Positions 46,462 to 58,110 are shown, counted from the first letter of the stretch. The stretch is DNA of 64,000 nt from Bimuria novae-zelandiae CBS 107.79 (GCA_010015655.1 ML976741.1:186001-250000); one strand, 5' to 3'. Notes: generated by a model not told the origin, from the letters alone. A program made the numbers and translations.

Positions 46462-48055
46462 AGAGCATCCGTACTTCTCTGTTTGCTTTGCGAGGATAAG
46501 TTTTTGTGGTCGCATATAATGCTGTACATTAATCTGCATGGATAAGGCGTCAAAGTTCTAATACAATCAATATCTTTTTTGCTGAACTTTATTGATCTTT
46601 TGGACCACGAATAAGGTCCCCCTGCGAATGGCTTTGGCAAAGCATGGTGCTCAAGTGTTAGACTTTTCCGAAACGGCTGCGTGTATTGTGCGCCTATATA
46701 TATGTCATTACAATTGGTGTTGGCGTCGCTTTAATTCGTCCAGTTGCAAAACCGATAGGAGAAATGTGTCAGTCCATTTAAGAACGTTGCTCGTGTACCC
46801 TGTGGACAAACCCATCATACTGAGAAGCAGGGAAGAGCACGGAGGTAGACAGAATATCGCCGTGGTGTCAGCCTCTACTGCTTTTGCGACCGATCCGTGA
46901 CCCTTCGTGCTGGGAACAATGACTGCAAACATTCATGTTCGATGTGCACCTGTCGGTCAAGAACATGCCAAAGTTGGAGCTTCTGCTGTCAGTCCGAACC
47001 CGCATCTATTTGTTTTCCGCATGCATGCATCCCATTTCGAATCATTGGCGAATGGAATGGAATAGACAGATCTATTGGTCGTGTTTGTCAATGATTTGTT
47101 GTATATAAGGACGCCGCGTACGAGCCAAGGCTTCAGAAAGGATATTCTGAACGTTCATCAATTAATGCTACGCCTACGTGATAGCCCTGAAAGATGGTGC
47201 TGACGCTGTACAAGATGCAGGATGTAGGTATGCTTTTTGGACAGATGCTTACACCTGGTCAATGATTCCACAACCTGATGGCTCTGCGGTGGCAAATTTG
47301 GCGCAGGACGTCGTAGGCAAGACAGAGACCTTTCCATACGCAACCCATGCCACTTGGATCAGTTTCGTGGGCCCTGTTCGCTCGTCGATGAAGAACAGCC
47401 TGCCCCCCTAAGTCTGCGACCTCAAGGGTACTGATGCATCGTTGTCATCGCTCGCTGTATTGCGTATCTGGCCGGCTGCGCTTTTGGTCTTTGGCGTATG
47501 CCTCTCAGCGCGCGTGTATACTTGCTATCCTCCATTAAAAGTTGAAAGCTGCTCCACGCGTGGTGTGCCTGCCGCGAAACTTCCGTGAAAGAGTCGTAAT
47601 ACAACGGTGCATCAACCCGTCGTGCGCCAGCCACTGCCAGCTCCCGCCCATAAAAAAGCACTCCGGCCCCACGCACCAACCCACCACCCTAACAAGCCAA
47701 TAAACGACATTCACCGGGCTCAGGTCGACGAGCTAGGCCAGTAAGTCTGTCACATCTTTCGGCTGCCGCTTGGGTCGGGGTTGTGTTGCCCTCAATCTCT
47801 TGCTGCAGTGACTTTATAGAGAACACAACACCTCTCCCTCTCTTCTACCCTTATATATCTATCACTACTTTGACGACACGACTGACCGCATTGCAAGTTC
47901 AGAAGCCCTCCTCAGAAGATCTTAGATTTGGCGTTGAAGCGGGCCGGTCTTTCTGGAACAATTCACCGGACTCCTGAACTCGCATTTACGCCCCAGCGCC
48001 AACACTTCTCGCGCAAACCAAATCTCACACTTCAGGCAAAACCTCAAGGTCTTTG
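46462..48055. other. host intergenic sequence between the two genes
   Basis: GC-balanced. It includes the 3' end of the phiA-like gene and the promoter of the next gene. A TATATAAGG at about 47,103 is followed by a 77-codon frame near 47,178-47,411 without an ATG in good context or any recognised domain, so no gene is called. A further TATATAT word at about 47,852-47,858 is a candidate promoter for the gene at 48,227. Confidence 0.5.
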
Positions 48056-48207
48056 GTAAGTTCGCTTGTGCTCCAAGGTTGCGATTCCCCAGCCATTCGC
48101 CGTCCACGTCTTCAGTCGATCTGCATAGCTCTTTCATTTCCCCAACCAAGTGCCACGCTCCATACCGACGCTTGCATCAAGCAACCACCACTAACAACTT
48201 TCCGAAG
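48056..48207 (+). other. possible 5' UTR intron of the 596-aa gene
   Basis: GTAAGT at 48,056, a CTAAC branch word at 48,191 and an AAG acceptor at 48,206-48,207 give a plausible 152-bp intron just before the coding start. Spliced or not, the coding sequence does not change. Confidence 0.4.
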
Positions 48208-48226
48208 GTGTAAATCCATAGCAAAG

Positions 48227-50017
48227 ATGTCGCCCACCACCCGGCGCGCGCGCTCGCCTGCTTCCTCTCCTGGGCAGGAGCAGCGCGTCAGCTATGGCTC
48301 ATTCGATCCGCCGCGCGCCAACGATACTCACAAATCGCATGCGCCGTCTTCAGGTGCGCGCCTGGTCGAGACGCCATTTCCCACAAACGAGATGGGAGTG
48401 GGCAGCAACGCAACTGCACCCGGTCTCCCTTCTAACCGGCGCGAAACTACGGGCTCGCTCAACCACAGCAGCTTCCGTTCTACCTTTATAGGCAACATGT
48501 CCTTCGCGACCACTGGCATAAACCAGTCGGCAATAACGCCCGATACACTTCTCCCTGTCCCTGGTGCTGCGCGTAGTGTTCACGCATCCTCCACCGCCTG
48601 GCGTGCAACCGCGCCATCGTCCTCCGGCACTCGTGACCCTTCCTCTGAGGTATCCGACGATGAGAGCACTCTTGATGCAGAGTCATCCCTGCCAGGCTCG
48701 CCTTATGCGCATGAGCCCGATGGCGTGGCAGAGACTCTTCAAAAGCGCCGCCACCAAGCCCTGGCTGAGTCGCCTCGCAAGCACTCAAAGGGTCTAGATG
48801 GAGAGCCTCAAGAGCAAGCCCAGGATCTCACAGACGCCGGTTATGATCCGCAGCAGGGCGTGACCGACGCCATCAAGGCAGAAATGGGAACCCTTAAGAC
48901 TACTAAGGAGAAGACTGCATTCTTGAAGCGGCATCTGCCTTATGTCTCTTTCAAGACAATCCCGATCCCTGCGCGTTCGAACGAACATCTGGACAAGCCC
49001 CTCGACACACCACAACGAGATGATCCCACGACGTGGTACGCAGAGGCAAGTTTTGAGGACTCTATGATCCTCTACTGGTGTGACGAGTGCGAGCTTTCCT
49101 ATGCGTATACATCTGGACTGTTCACGAAGGCGTTTCGGCCATACACTTACGAGATCGTCCGCCAGCATCACATAAAAGTACTCCTGCGCCAGTTCAGCAA
49201 GTACTACAAGAAAGCTCCTGCTGATATCCCACCCGCGCCGAAGAACATCATGGCTAGGGGCGATGAGCGTGCAGCACCAATCCCCAAGCCTAAGAAGGGG
49301 ACGACGACTGGTGAAGCTGATGCAAACAGCAGCCAGACCGGCACGGGCGGCGGCATGGAAGACTTGCCAATATATGTTCGCGAGGCTTCCTTCCGCCAGC
49401 TCGAGATAGCCGCTATCGTGGTTTGCAAAGACCTTTTCAAGATGGAGTTCCCGCAGATCCGCGATTTGATGGAGAGTGCGTATGATTTCCCGCTGAACCT
49501 GGAGAAAACTGAGGAGTACTACCAATCCGCCCGCCCGTTGGTCTATGGCAGCAAGTACCACGGTCACTCAAGCATTACAGATGCCCTGAACGAGGAGTAT
49601 CAACAAGACATCAAAATTGTCGCGGCAGCCGCCAAAGCGCTTATGGCAATTTCCCAGGATGATGCCGGTGGTGTCCAGCAGGTCAATCAACAGAGGTCCA
49701 CCGTCAAGGTCTCGCATGTTGGACAGGGTAAGGTACTCGTCGCGTCCGCTGAACGTGAGGCGACGGGCACTTTGTTGCAGCTTAGACAGCAGGGTGGGGA
49801 CTTCGATGAACTAGCCGAGGACGCCGCAAGTACCCACGAGGCGCCTGTTGAAGGTCACGGTATGGGTGTTCCGGGGATCACTGCCGCGAACATCGGGGAG
49901 GCCATCGACGACGAGGATGCTGATGTTGAAGACCAAATGGTTATCGACTCGGACCAAGACTCAGACCACGACTCAGACCACGACTCAAACCCCGAGGACG
50001 AGGACGAGGAGACCTAG
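48227..50017 (+). CDS. uncharacterised 596-aa protein with disordered N-terminus and acidic tail
   Basis: One uninterrupted frame from ATG 48,227 (CAAAGATGTCGCC context), the first ATG in this frame, to TAG at 50,015-50,017. Residues 1-205 are Ser/Pro/Thr-rich and look disordered, with a basic KRRHQ...SPRKHSK stretch (about 172-188) that could be a nuclear signal. Residues about 205-335 form a more ordered block with FLKRHLPYVSF and YWCDECELSYAY (a lone CX2C at 285 and 288). A Gly/Lys linker follows, then a second block (about 378-480) with LEIAAIVVCKDLFKMEFPQI and DIKIVAAAAKALMAI. The end (about 560-596) is Asp/Glu-rich with DSDHDSDHDS repeats. There is no signal peptide or membrane span. 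No family is recognised; a nuclear or chromatin-related role is only a guess from composition. Confidence 0.88.
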   Translation: MSPTTRRARSPASSPGQEQRVSYGSFDPPRANDTHKSHAPSSGARLVETPFPTNEMGVGSNATAPGLPSNRRETTGSLNHSSFRSTFIGNMSFATTGINQSAITPDTLLPVPGAARSVHASSTAWRATAPSSSGTRDPSSEVSDDESTLDAESSLPGSPYAHEPDGVAETLQKRRHQALAESPRKHSKGLDGEPQEQAQDLTDAGYDPQQGVTDAIKAEMGTLKTTKEKTAFLKRHLPYVSFKTIPIPARSNEHLDKPLDTPQRDDPTTWYAEASFEDSMILYWCDECELSYAYTSGLFTKAFRPYTYEIVRQHHIKVLLRQFSKYYKKAPADIPPAPKNIMARGDERAAPIPKPKKGTTTGEADANSSQTGTGGGMEDLPIYVREASFRQLEIAAIVVCKDLFKMEFPQIRDLMESAYDFPLNLEKTEEYYQSARPLVYGSKYHGHSSITDALNEEYQQDIKIVAAAAKALMAISQDDAGGVQQVNQQRSTVKVSHVGQGKVLVASAEREATGTLLQLRQQGGDFDELAEDAASTHEAPVEGHGMGVPGITAANIGEAIDDEDADVEDQMVIDSDQDSDHDSDHDSNPEDEDEET

Positions 50018-51021
50018 GCACCTGCCTTTCACTCGTGAGCATGACGCCGCCCGGGCGAGTTTTCGAGTGAGGCACCTTGGTAGCGACAACGTTTCCTCAC
50101 CCATCTGGTAAACGATTGAGGCTACAAAAGACCCGACTTTCTCTGCTGGGTGATTCTCACTCTTCTCAAGGACTTCTTTTCCCTCTGGACTTTGAAAACT
50201 CTTATCAAGCGACTAATTCCCAACTGTTCCCCCATGCCCAGATGATCCCTTCCATTCTCATAACGCTCTCCACGAGGTACTACAGTCTCCCCTAAAGCTG
50301 CCGAGCAGTCATGGCCATACGTCTTTCTCCTTTTACGCAGTCAGAATCTGCTCTCCTCGATTGAACGGTCTCCGTGTTCTCGCTGCTGCCGCACCACGTC
50401 AGGTGTTGGTAAAAGCTATGCCCAACTGGCGTTTCGGGCGTTCGTCCGTGGCTAGGCCGGGTCATTTCCAGATTTGCATATCAGGTGTTCCTTCTCTTTC
50501 TCGACACAACTGTCACGGCGCTTCTGCGCCTACGCGGATTACTGCGCATACAACATCGGCATTAGTAGAGGGCAAAGATGGCTGAATAATACACGCGGTA
50601 GATAGGATAATGGAAATATGGATGATGAAACACGGTGCTGACTATTGGAGGGGTGTGGTGATGCTGTTGATGTCGAGTTGTGTTTTCCGTCCAAGAGGCT
50701 TATTGTGGTGAAGCTGTCCTTTCCTAATGTGTCCGTGCGCGTGATGCGCCACCCTCATCAAAAGTAGCTCACGCAAAATGAGGCTTAGAGCCACCTAGAA
50801 TTAACACTATCACGAGATATTAGAGCAGAGTAGTAAGTCGATAGCTACGATTAATTTGCGCTATTCAAATCTATTTAGAAGTTTAATATTACGGCCATGG
50901 CGTGTTAATGTAGTTAGGATAGTTAGGCTGGTAAATGGATTGGGTCGCAAGGACCACAGTTGGGTCTAACTAAGCAGAACACCAAAATTCTAAACTTAAA
51001 CTCTTTATAACTTTTTAAATA
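50018..51021. other. 3' flank of the 596-aa gene grading into RIPed DNA
   Basis: Host composition up to about 50,790, with no further gene supported. From there CpA/TpG become rarer. The last 230 bp before the pogo-like element are only lightly mutated. TA at 51,020-51,021 is the insertion target. Confidence 0.55.
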
Positions 51022-51029
51022 ACATACCT

Positions 51030-51080
51030 GGCAAGCGAGCTAATTAGGCAAGCGAGCTAATTAGGCAAGCGAGCTAATCA
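51030..51080. repeat. three 17-bp direct repeats in the left end of pogo-like element 2
   Basis: GGCAAGCGAGCTAATTA occurs at 51,030-51,046 and 51,047-51,063, with a near copy at 51,064-51,080. The core AAGCGAGC is shared with the TIRs of element 1, where it occurs twice. Confidence 0.92.
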
Positions 51081-51199
51081 CTCTGCCAAGACCCCACCAA
51101 AATCTATACTCTACACGATAGTATAGAACGCGCATAAATAGTTATTAAAAATCGTAGTAAGCTATTTTATTTAGAATCTAGTTTTACTTATTTTTTATA

Positions 51200-52840
51200 T
51201 ATGCGTAAGTTATGCCTAGTCTTGCTATAGCGCCTATAGTATTATTAAGTAGACTTACTCTTATTAGCGCGCGCTTTTATTTTCGCCTTTTTCTTATTAT
51301 TATGCGTCCTAAACTCCTTTAAAGTAGTTAATTACAAGCCTTTTTTAGTAGTAATACCTTCTTTCTGCTATAGTTACTTTTTTTATATAGTTTACGTTAT
51401 ATAGTAGCCTTATTAGTGATTTAAAGCTTAGTAATCTATTTTTTTTACTAATACTAACTTATATACTACTATTACTGCACTTTTTACTATCTTTTTAAAG
51501 GCCTTAACTATACTTATTAAGAAACTATTTAGGTGTCTTTAAATTTTCTCCTTTACTAGTATTAATTATAATCTTAATTCTAGCATAATACTTAGTATTT
51601 ATAACTACTATATACTATTATATATAGTATAAGGTGAAGGCGTACGCAGGCAAACGTTAAGCTTTAATAATATTATTTTTAAGTTATAAGGAACTAAACT
51701 AGTACTTTTAAAACTTTTAAGAATATTATTTTGTATAATTACTACCTTAAAGGTAATAATAAAGTATAAGAGGAACTCAATTTTAGTAATATACGTAATA
51801 TAGTTACGTATTAAATCTTTAGCTTAACGTCGATACGCCTTCTTTAAAGGCAAGAAATAGCTAATATTAAGTAACTATAAGAGATACAACAAATGTAGAG
51901 ATATATAAAAGGTATTAATCTTATTATTCTTATAGTATTATTAAAATTCGAGCGAGTTATAGCTCTGATAATTATTTAAAATAAGTAAATGTGCTACACT
52001 AATAATATATTTTTTATGTACTTATTAAAGTACTGTAGACACTATAAAGTAATCTTATTAATTATTTAGCTATTCCTAAAGAATAAAATAATTTAATTAT
52101 AAGGTAGATCCATCTATTAGTACTAAGTAGAGAGGCGATGCTTATCCTAAAAAATAAAAAAGGTAGAATTAATTATCCTAATGCATTAACGCCCTAAATA
52201 GCTATTATTTATTTTTAGTTACTTTATTATACGTACTTTAGCCTGCCTTAACACTTAAAGCGTATAATTACTAATTTAGTAAATATTATGTCTATTATAT
52301 AGCGAGACTTATTAAAATTATAAGTATTCTTATCTAGGGTACCGTGTTTAGCTTTAGTATTCTTTATAAGCTAGAACTAATCCTGTATAACTTTAGAATC
52401 CTTATAGAGGACTTACTTATAGGTATACTTTTCATTAAACTTATCTTAGAGCTCTAGTGACCTTTTAATAAAGTAATAAGACTACTTTTAATTATTTAGC
52501 TTAAAGTAGCATATAGCTAGTAAAGAATAAGCTACATCTTTTATAGTATTTAGCTATAGTAGAAATCCTTATATATTAAAGTTAAATATATATACTATAT
52601 AATTGCCTGCTCCTCTTTTGTATTTAGCCTTATTAAGTTAGGTGTGTAGTTATATTAAAAAATAGTTTTAGCGCGTTATATACTTAGTATATTTTAAAAT
52701 TTATTATAGATAGTTACAGTGCGTTATTATAATAGTGTTACGTTTTATTTAATAACGTAAAGCGTAAGATATAATTAAACTTATTTTTAATTCTAGTAGT
52801 TTCTTACGTTATTAAATATCCCGTTATACTATTATTAATA
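51200..52840 (-). pseudogene. pogo/Fot1-like transposase 2 remnant
   Basis: On - the first catalytic block near 52,300-52,340 reads YNFNKSRYIIDII (family YNFDETGF, Asp to Asn and Glu to Lys). The second near 51,930-51,965 reads SYNSLEF with LHL-type text after it, and the third is followed by FLPLKKAYRR near 51,825-51,850. These parallel the transposase at 16,856-18,480 block by block. Stops are TAA/TAG. Inactive. Confidence 0.7.
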
Positions 52841-52894
52841 GTGTATTTTAATAGGGTCTTAGTAGAGTAATTAGTTCGCCATGCGTATACGTTA

Positions 52895-53835
52895 TGCTAT
52901 TAGTTAATAAGCGCTTATTTTAACTTATGCTAAGTCTACCTATATTAAAAAGTTAGAAAAACGTTATTTACAGGCTTAGCTATATATATAGATACTAGTT
53001 CACAAATACTACATGTATAGAAAGAGGAAATACTAGCTTTCTACTTATAGCCTTAGCACACGTCCACAAGAAGTCTTTATATAAGCTAAAAAGGCCACTA
53101 TAGCTTACTATAAAAAAGCATATGTTATATAGAGCTACGATAGTAAAGAGGCCATTAAGCACCTGCTTAAGAACGTTAATAGCTTATATATCCTAGATAG
53201 TTAAGAATTAAAGTAGAAGGACTATAAAATATATATATAGTTAAAGCTAATTAGGATTATTAGTTAAAAACTACCTTAAGAACTAGTAACTTAACTATTT
53301 AAGCGTATTAGTATAAATTTTATATAGCTCCTAAAGCGAGCAGATCGCTACTGTCATAGTAATTAGTATATAAAGTAGTATAAATAATACTGTTTCCTAG
53401 ATAAAATATATACTACCCTAACTAACGTTTTAAAGTAATTAATAACTAAAATAAAGTGATAATTCCAAAGCCAAGTTAATATTGTAAGGCTCAATATAGA
53501 GACAAAATATGTTACACTACTTAACATTTATAGAGGTTTTAGTATTGCTATTAAAACTAAAGCTATTAAAGCTTAACGCAGGGCTATTAAACGCGCAGGT
53601 AAATCTATTATGATTTAAGGCAGAACTATACGCCTACACGCAGGTCTACTGATAGTATATATTAATAAGTATATTATATTAGCTATTTATATACTAAATT
53701 ATACACCTATTAAGATAATACGATAGGAATATATATATATTAAAGTTAAAAGAGTAAAGCTATTAATTACTTACTTTAAAGTAATTAGAGCAAGTGCCTA
53801 TATAATTAATAAAAAGCTACTTAACGTCTATTACT
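52895..53835 (+). pseudogene. Ty1/copia integrase remnant
   Basis: The + frames give EAIKHLLKNVNSLYIL near 53,140-53,195 (gag-pre-integrase type) and FKRISINFIxLLKRADRYCH near 53,300-53,365, where copia integrases have ISIDxI (catalytic Asp to Asn). Then comes YILNYTPIKxIRxEYIYI near 53,685-53,745 with ASAYIINKK near 53,790, matching the YILNRTPT...AYVL segment of copia integrase. TAA/TAG stops are frequent. No LTR was identified. Confidence 0.6.
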
Positions 53836-54175
53836 GTTGATCGAAAAACATCCTTCGCCGAAACGAAACGAGCTTCTAAAAACAATTATTCCTTATTGTC
53901 CGCTGAGGAGGAACGACGAAGTGGACTTAGATAGTAAAGTTATTTGGTAACTTTTGCCAAGCCGTCCGCATTAGGCTGCCATTCTACCCCTCTAATTAGT
54001 TTAAAAAAAGTAATTCTAGATATCTAATTGGTTCTTTAAAACGCAATGTATAATTATTATTCCGTTCTAAGATATTTTCCTAATCACGTCGCGCTGCACG
54101 ACACTAGCTGCTATGCAAAGTGTTAGCTATACCTAAACCTCTAAATATTAAAACTTAATATTGCCTTTACAGATT
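53836..54175. other. lightly mutated segment, no gene
   Basis: The first 150 bp or so have normal composition (for example CCTTCGCCGAAACGAAACGA) and end the copia remnant abruptly. The remainder is AT-rich. Origin unknown. Confidence 0.45.
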
Positions 54176-54262
54176 GTCACGGTGATAGGATTTAAACCTA
54201 AGTACTTTTTAGCGTACTAAGAGTAAAGCTTTCTAGGCATTTAACTACTATGCCACCTAGCT
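54176..54262 (-). other. tRNA-like relic (Ser/Leu type) or tRNA-derived SINE head
   Basis: On - a D-arm-like TGGCATAGTAGTTAAATGCC (A-box) is followed after about 38 nt by GGTTTAAATCC, a B-box (GGTTCGAATCC) with one C-to-T and one G-to-A change. Between them AGTAC...GTACT could form the long variable arm of class II tRNAs. The acceptor strands do not pair, so it is not a working tRNA. Confidence 0.35.
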
Positions 54263-54311
54263 ATAAATAGTTATATAAAGTTAGTAATTACTATTTACAT
54301 ATTTTATTATA

Positions 54312-54348
54312 ACCTACTTTACAAGCGAGTGCATCACTTTGTCAAGAC
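54312..54348 (+). repeat. orphan left end of a pogo-like element
   Basis: ACCTACTTTACAAGCGAGTG and the following CATCACTTTGTCAAGAC match the left end of the element at 51,022 (ACATACCTGGCAAGCGAGC...CACTCTGCCAAGACC) in the same orientation, preceded by TA. No matching right end was found. Confidence 0.5.
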
Positions 54349-56748
54349 TTTAGCCTCTAGATTAGTTTTCTTTATAACATAGCTAATACCTTATAGATAC
54401 TAATACTTTTTTATACTGTAGAAAGTTATACTCTAAGACTATAAAAGTGATAAAACGAAAAAGAAGGGGAAAAGATAGACGCAGTATTATTTAATCTATA
54501 AAAATATAAATAAAAAAGTATTTATATTAGTATTAAATCCTAGTAACACCTCTTAAAAAGTTATAATAAACAATAATAACTTTAGGTAGCTTTATATAAG
54601 TTATATATATACTTTAGTAAAGTCCTATAGCGTGCAGTCTAATATTATAGCTAATATACTAGTACTATGTCTGCTAGTAAATATTAGGATTAAAAACAAT
54701 TATTCTGCTAGTTATAAAGCTTAAATATAACTTTATAAAACTATTAATAGCTTATTAACGTAGATAGTAAGTGTATAAAAGAAAAAACCTTAAAATAGTA
54801 TTTATACTATATGTATTCACAGTTTATTACAAGAGGAGAGTTATATTTCTTAACTTTTAAAATACTATATTATTTTTATGTCTAAATCTTTAACGCGCGC
54901 TCTACGACTTTACTATATTATAAATATATATGTTAGATCATGGGCATTGGTAGATACATTAGCTGTCTAATAATGCCTAACAGACAGTCTTAATCCTACT
55001 TTGGTTCTACTTAGACAAGAGCATGTATACCTCTATAGTATCTATATATAGATAAGAATTATTATAAATCTTTAAATATAATCTGTTTTTAGTTTCTTTC
55101 CTTTTACTAGTAAGAGCCTATTTAACACTAATTAGTAATTACTTAAGGCGATGACAGATAGCAAGGTAGAAGAGATAGACTATTTACATCCTAACGTAAG
55201 AAATCTTGGAATAAGATAAATATCCTAAGAACAGAGCAAGGCAAAGATAATATAAAGCACTCTTAACCTCCCTCTAAGCTACTAGTTTAGGCTAATCCGC
55301 GGACACAAAGCGCGTTAGTAACGTATACTAATTTAGTATAAGAATTTCTAGATAATCTAATTATATATAACTATAATATGTACTAAAAATAACAAATTAG
55401 AAAAATAATACTAATAATGCGTTAACACACGTTAGTATAATAATAATTAATTAAAGTAATATAAGCATCGAGAATGCGATAGATACTTAAAATTAGCTAC
55501 TTAATAAACTATTAAAGCATAGTATAAGTAAATATAAAAAAGCTCCTTCCCTTTAGACTAATTTTACTACTAATTTTCTTATAAAAGATTGTCTATATAT
55601 AGTCGCGCTTAATATTAATAACATATTCCTTTAAGATATATTTATACTAGTGGATATAAATAGGACGCACGCGATAACCTAGGTTACTAAGATAGTTTAT
55701 AAGTATAATATAGTAATAGTCTAGGATAATAAACTTTTTAATAATTATAATATAGATTTTAAAGAATAAATAAGAGACCTGTTCCTTAAAGTTAAGTAAA
55801 ATACTTTAAAGACTATTAAGAATATACTATAAAATAAGGGAGTTTACACTAGCAATAACCACGCTAGTATAGTAAATTCTTTATATAAGATAATAGCTAT
55901 AGAAAAACCCCCAGAATAGGTCCCTACAGAGTTTTAAGCAATAAAGTTTGACCACTAGTCTAGAGCGTACAAACGCTAAAGAAATACGCAATAGATAGCC
56001 CCCGCGGCTAAATAACCACAGTAGGCTAGCCTACCAGCTAGTACACGGTAACAGTAATTATATATACAGCCACTGCCATTATAGTAGGTCTTATAGAGCT
56101 TATAATAAGGTAAGTAGTATAAAGTAAGATAAGGCGCTTAAAGCTAAGAGCTATAACTAGTATACTAAAGCTATATTAGTTTGAAGTCGCTGTATATAAG
56201 TAGTGCGCTTAAAAAATATTAACCTTAATAATAATAAGTATAAAGTAAATAATTATAATAATAATAACGTTAAACCTATATATAACTACTAGCGATCGCG
56301 TATTATAAGATTACGCTATTTTTATAATAGCTAATAATTAGTATACCTAATAGACCGCCTAAACTTCCCTACGACCTATATATAACGCTACTACTATAAT
56401 AGTTACGTAATAATAGGCTTAATACTAGTATAATTACGTAATTTTAAAAAACCTAAAATAATAGCAAGAAGTATATAAGGGACGCTTATAATTTTTAAAT
56501 AATAAAATTAAGATCTTCTTTAGCATTTGTTAGCAGGTTAATATAAAAGAGGAAGAGTTTTATACAGTATTTCCTTATATTCTTACTAAACGCGCAGAGA
56601 TATTCTATATCTAGGTTGTATAAAGGGATAACAGCTTCGCTAGTGCGTACATGGTAATTAAGAACTATTTTAACTATAACATCTACTATTAGTATTACTA
56701 TATAAACTAAACTACTATAAGCTTTACTCGCAAACGAATAGAGAACCC
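54349..56748. other. RIPed retroelement-like sequence interrupted by gypsy copy C
   Basis: AT-rich, no open frame. A + strand frame from ATG 55,151 (MTDSKVEEIDYLHPNVRN) with Gln/Pro-rich text later resembles a retroelement gag, but no zinc knuckle is clear. The sequence is cut at 56,748 and resumes at 63,376 after gypsy copy C; AACCC on both sides is the duplication. Confidence 0.4.
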
Positions 56749-57170
56749 TGTTAGGATCTGTATTTAGCATCACCAGGCTAACATTCTGAGACGGCCAAGG
56801 TCTTATGGGAGCCAATGGTGGCACAGCAATGGGCAGGCCACGTGACTGCTCGAAGCGCTTGAAGCGAGCAAGTCGAGCAGGTGCATAAGGCCAAGGCTGT
56901 GCTCGCTCTGCTCGAGTCGAGCAAGTCGAGCATGCTAAGTATATAGGAACATGAGGATGGACTCTTCCACCTCGTGTTCAACCTGTTTATTAATCTATCG
57001 TTTAGATCTGAATAAGCAACTTTGTTAATTTGATTGTGCTATATATACCTTTAATACTAACGCCCCTTTAATACGCGCAAGCTATTAAGACCCCTTATTT
57101 TATTACTATTACTCCTGCCTGAGAACTAACCTTAGCCCCTTAGGGATTAGCTACCCTGTTAGACTTAACA
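56749..57170 (+). repeat. 5' LTR of gypsy copy C (422 bp)
   Basis: TGTTAGGATCTG...GACTTAACA. It differs from the 3' LTR by point changes, mostly C/T and G/A, and by one extra 9-bp AGTCGAGCA-type unit in the CTCGAGTCGAGCA region near 56,910-56,930. Confidence 0.95.
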
Positions 57171-57220
57171 TCTTAAACACCCTTAACATAAGCGGGTACG
57201 ACAACCTTTCCGACACGCTA

Positions 57221-58110
57221 ATGGACACCCCTAAGGATAGTATTACAACTATTAAGGGAGGTACCTTTAGTAAACCTGACTTCTTTTATAGAGACCACAA
57301 GCAAACAGAACTTTAGATCTTGTAACTTAACTTATACTTCCACGGAACGAAGAATAAGGACTAGGATAATACTAATAAGACCGTGTTTGCTGCAACCTTT
57401 ATAAAAGGAAATGCTTTAAAATAGATTTAACCTTATCTTAACCAATATCTAGCTAGAGATAACAACACCGATGACGCAACTAACTAGATTATAGAAGACT
57501 ATAATAAGTTCTATAAGAAAGTTAAATAGTACTTTAGAGTTGTAAACCAAGAAGCTATTGCCGAGCGAGCTATCTAAAGCCTCAGACAGGTACGCTCTGT
57601 AGCAGAATACAACTCTAAATTCCGCAAGTATGTAGACTAAATTGACTAGAACGACGCTACCCTTATAGCAATGTATTATAAAGGACTAAAGAGGACCGTG
57701 CGCGAGGAACTCCTACGCACTAGAGCTAAGACTAATATATTAGAAGAGCTATCTAAGGAAGTAATTTGAATTAATAAAGCATGGTACGAGCTGGAACGCG
57801 ACCTACGCTAGAACTAATCCTAAGGATATGCAGGACTGCCCGTAAAGACTAACTACTAACTAAGGTAGCAACGAGACAACTACGGACCGCAACCTATGGA
57901 AGGAATCCACTATAGACAGCTCAACGTCATGATTAGAAAGAAAGGAAGAGGAATAGGCTCTTACTAGCCAAAAGATAATAAGCGTATCTTAGATGGAACC
58001 CGACGCTAGGGAACCGAGACACGCACTTGCTTTATATGTGACAAACTAGGTTATATTGCCAGGAACTGCAGATCTAAGAATAAGGTTATTAGACAGTTAA
58101 ACGTACTATC
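57221..58110 (+). pseudogene. gypsy copy C gag
   Basis: The frame begins at ATG 57,221 (MDTPKDSITTIKGGTFSKPD). The capsid-like core shows SVAEYNSKFRKYVD near 57,598-57,640 and MYYKGLKRTVREELL near 57,671-57,715. The zinc knuckle at 58,028-58,069 is CFICDKLGYIARNC, where His has become Tyr (CAT to TAT). Stops are at Gln/Trp codons. Gag packages element RNA in the family. Confidence 0.85.

Larger units (their letters stand above)
51022..52892 (-). mobile_element. pogo/Fot1-like transposon 2 (1,871 bp), RIPed
   Basis: The left end begins ACATACCTGGCAAGCGAGC. The right end, complemented, begins ACGTATACGCATGGCGAAC and continues with a match to the left end inside (CACTCTGCCAAGACC against the complement of GGGTCTTAGTAGAGTAATTA). 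TA flanks both sides (51,020-51,021 and 52,893-52,894). Size and termini are close to element 1 at 16,775-18,626. The transposase is on the - strand. The right end is far more mutated than the left. Confidence 0.75.

Noticed and set aside
47178..47411. 77-codon frame downstream of a TATATAAGG word
   Set aside because: No ATG in context at its start, no domain and no splice-supported extension.
48794..49567. 257-codon minus frame inside the 596-aa gene
   Set aside because: It lies antisense within a longer frame that has a good start context, uniform coding character and stop; composition indicates a shadow.
51030..51080. Three spaced direct repeats as a possible CRISPR array
   Set aside because: Units are contiguous with no spacers, and they form part of a fungal pogo-like terminus.
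56778..56981. 67-codon minus frame repeated at 62,987-63,193
   Set aside because: Both lie wholly inside the two LTRs of gypsy copy C and have no domain.
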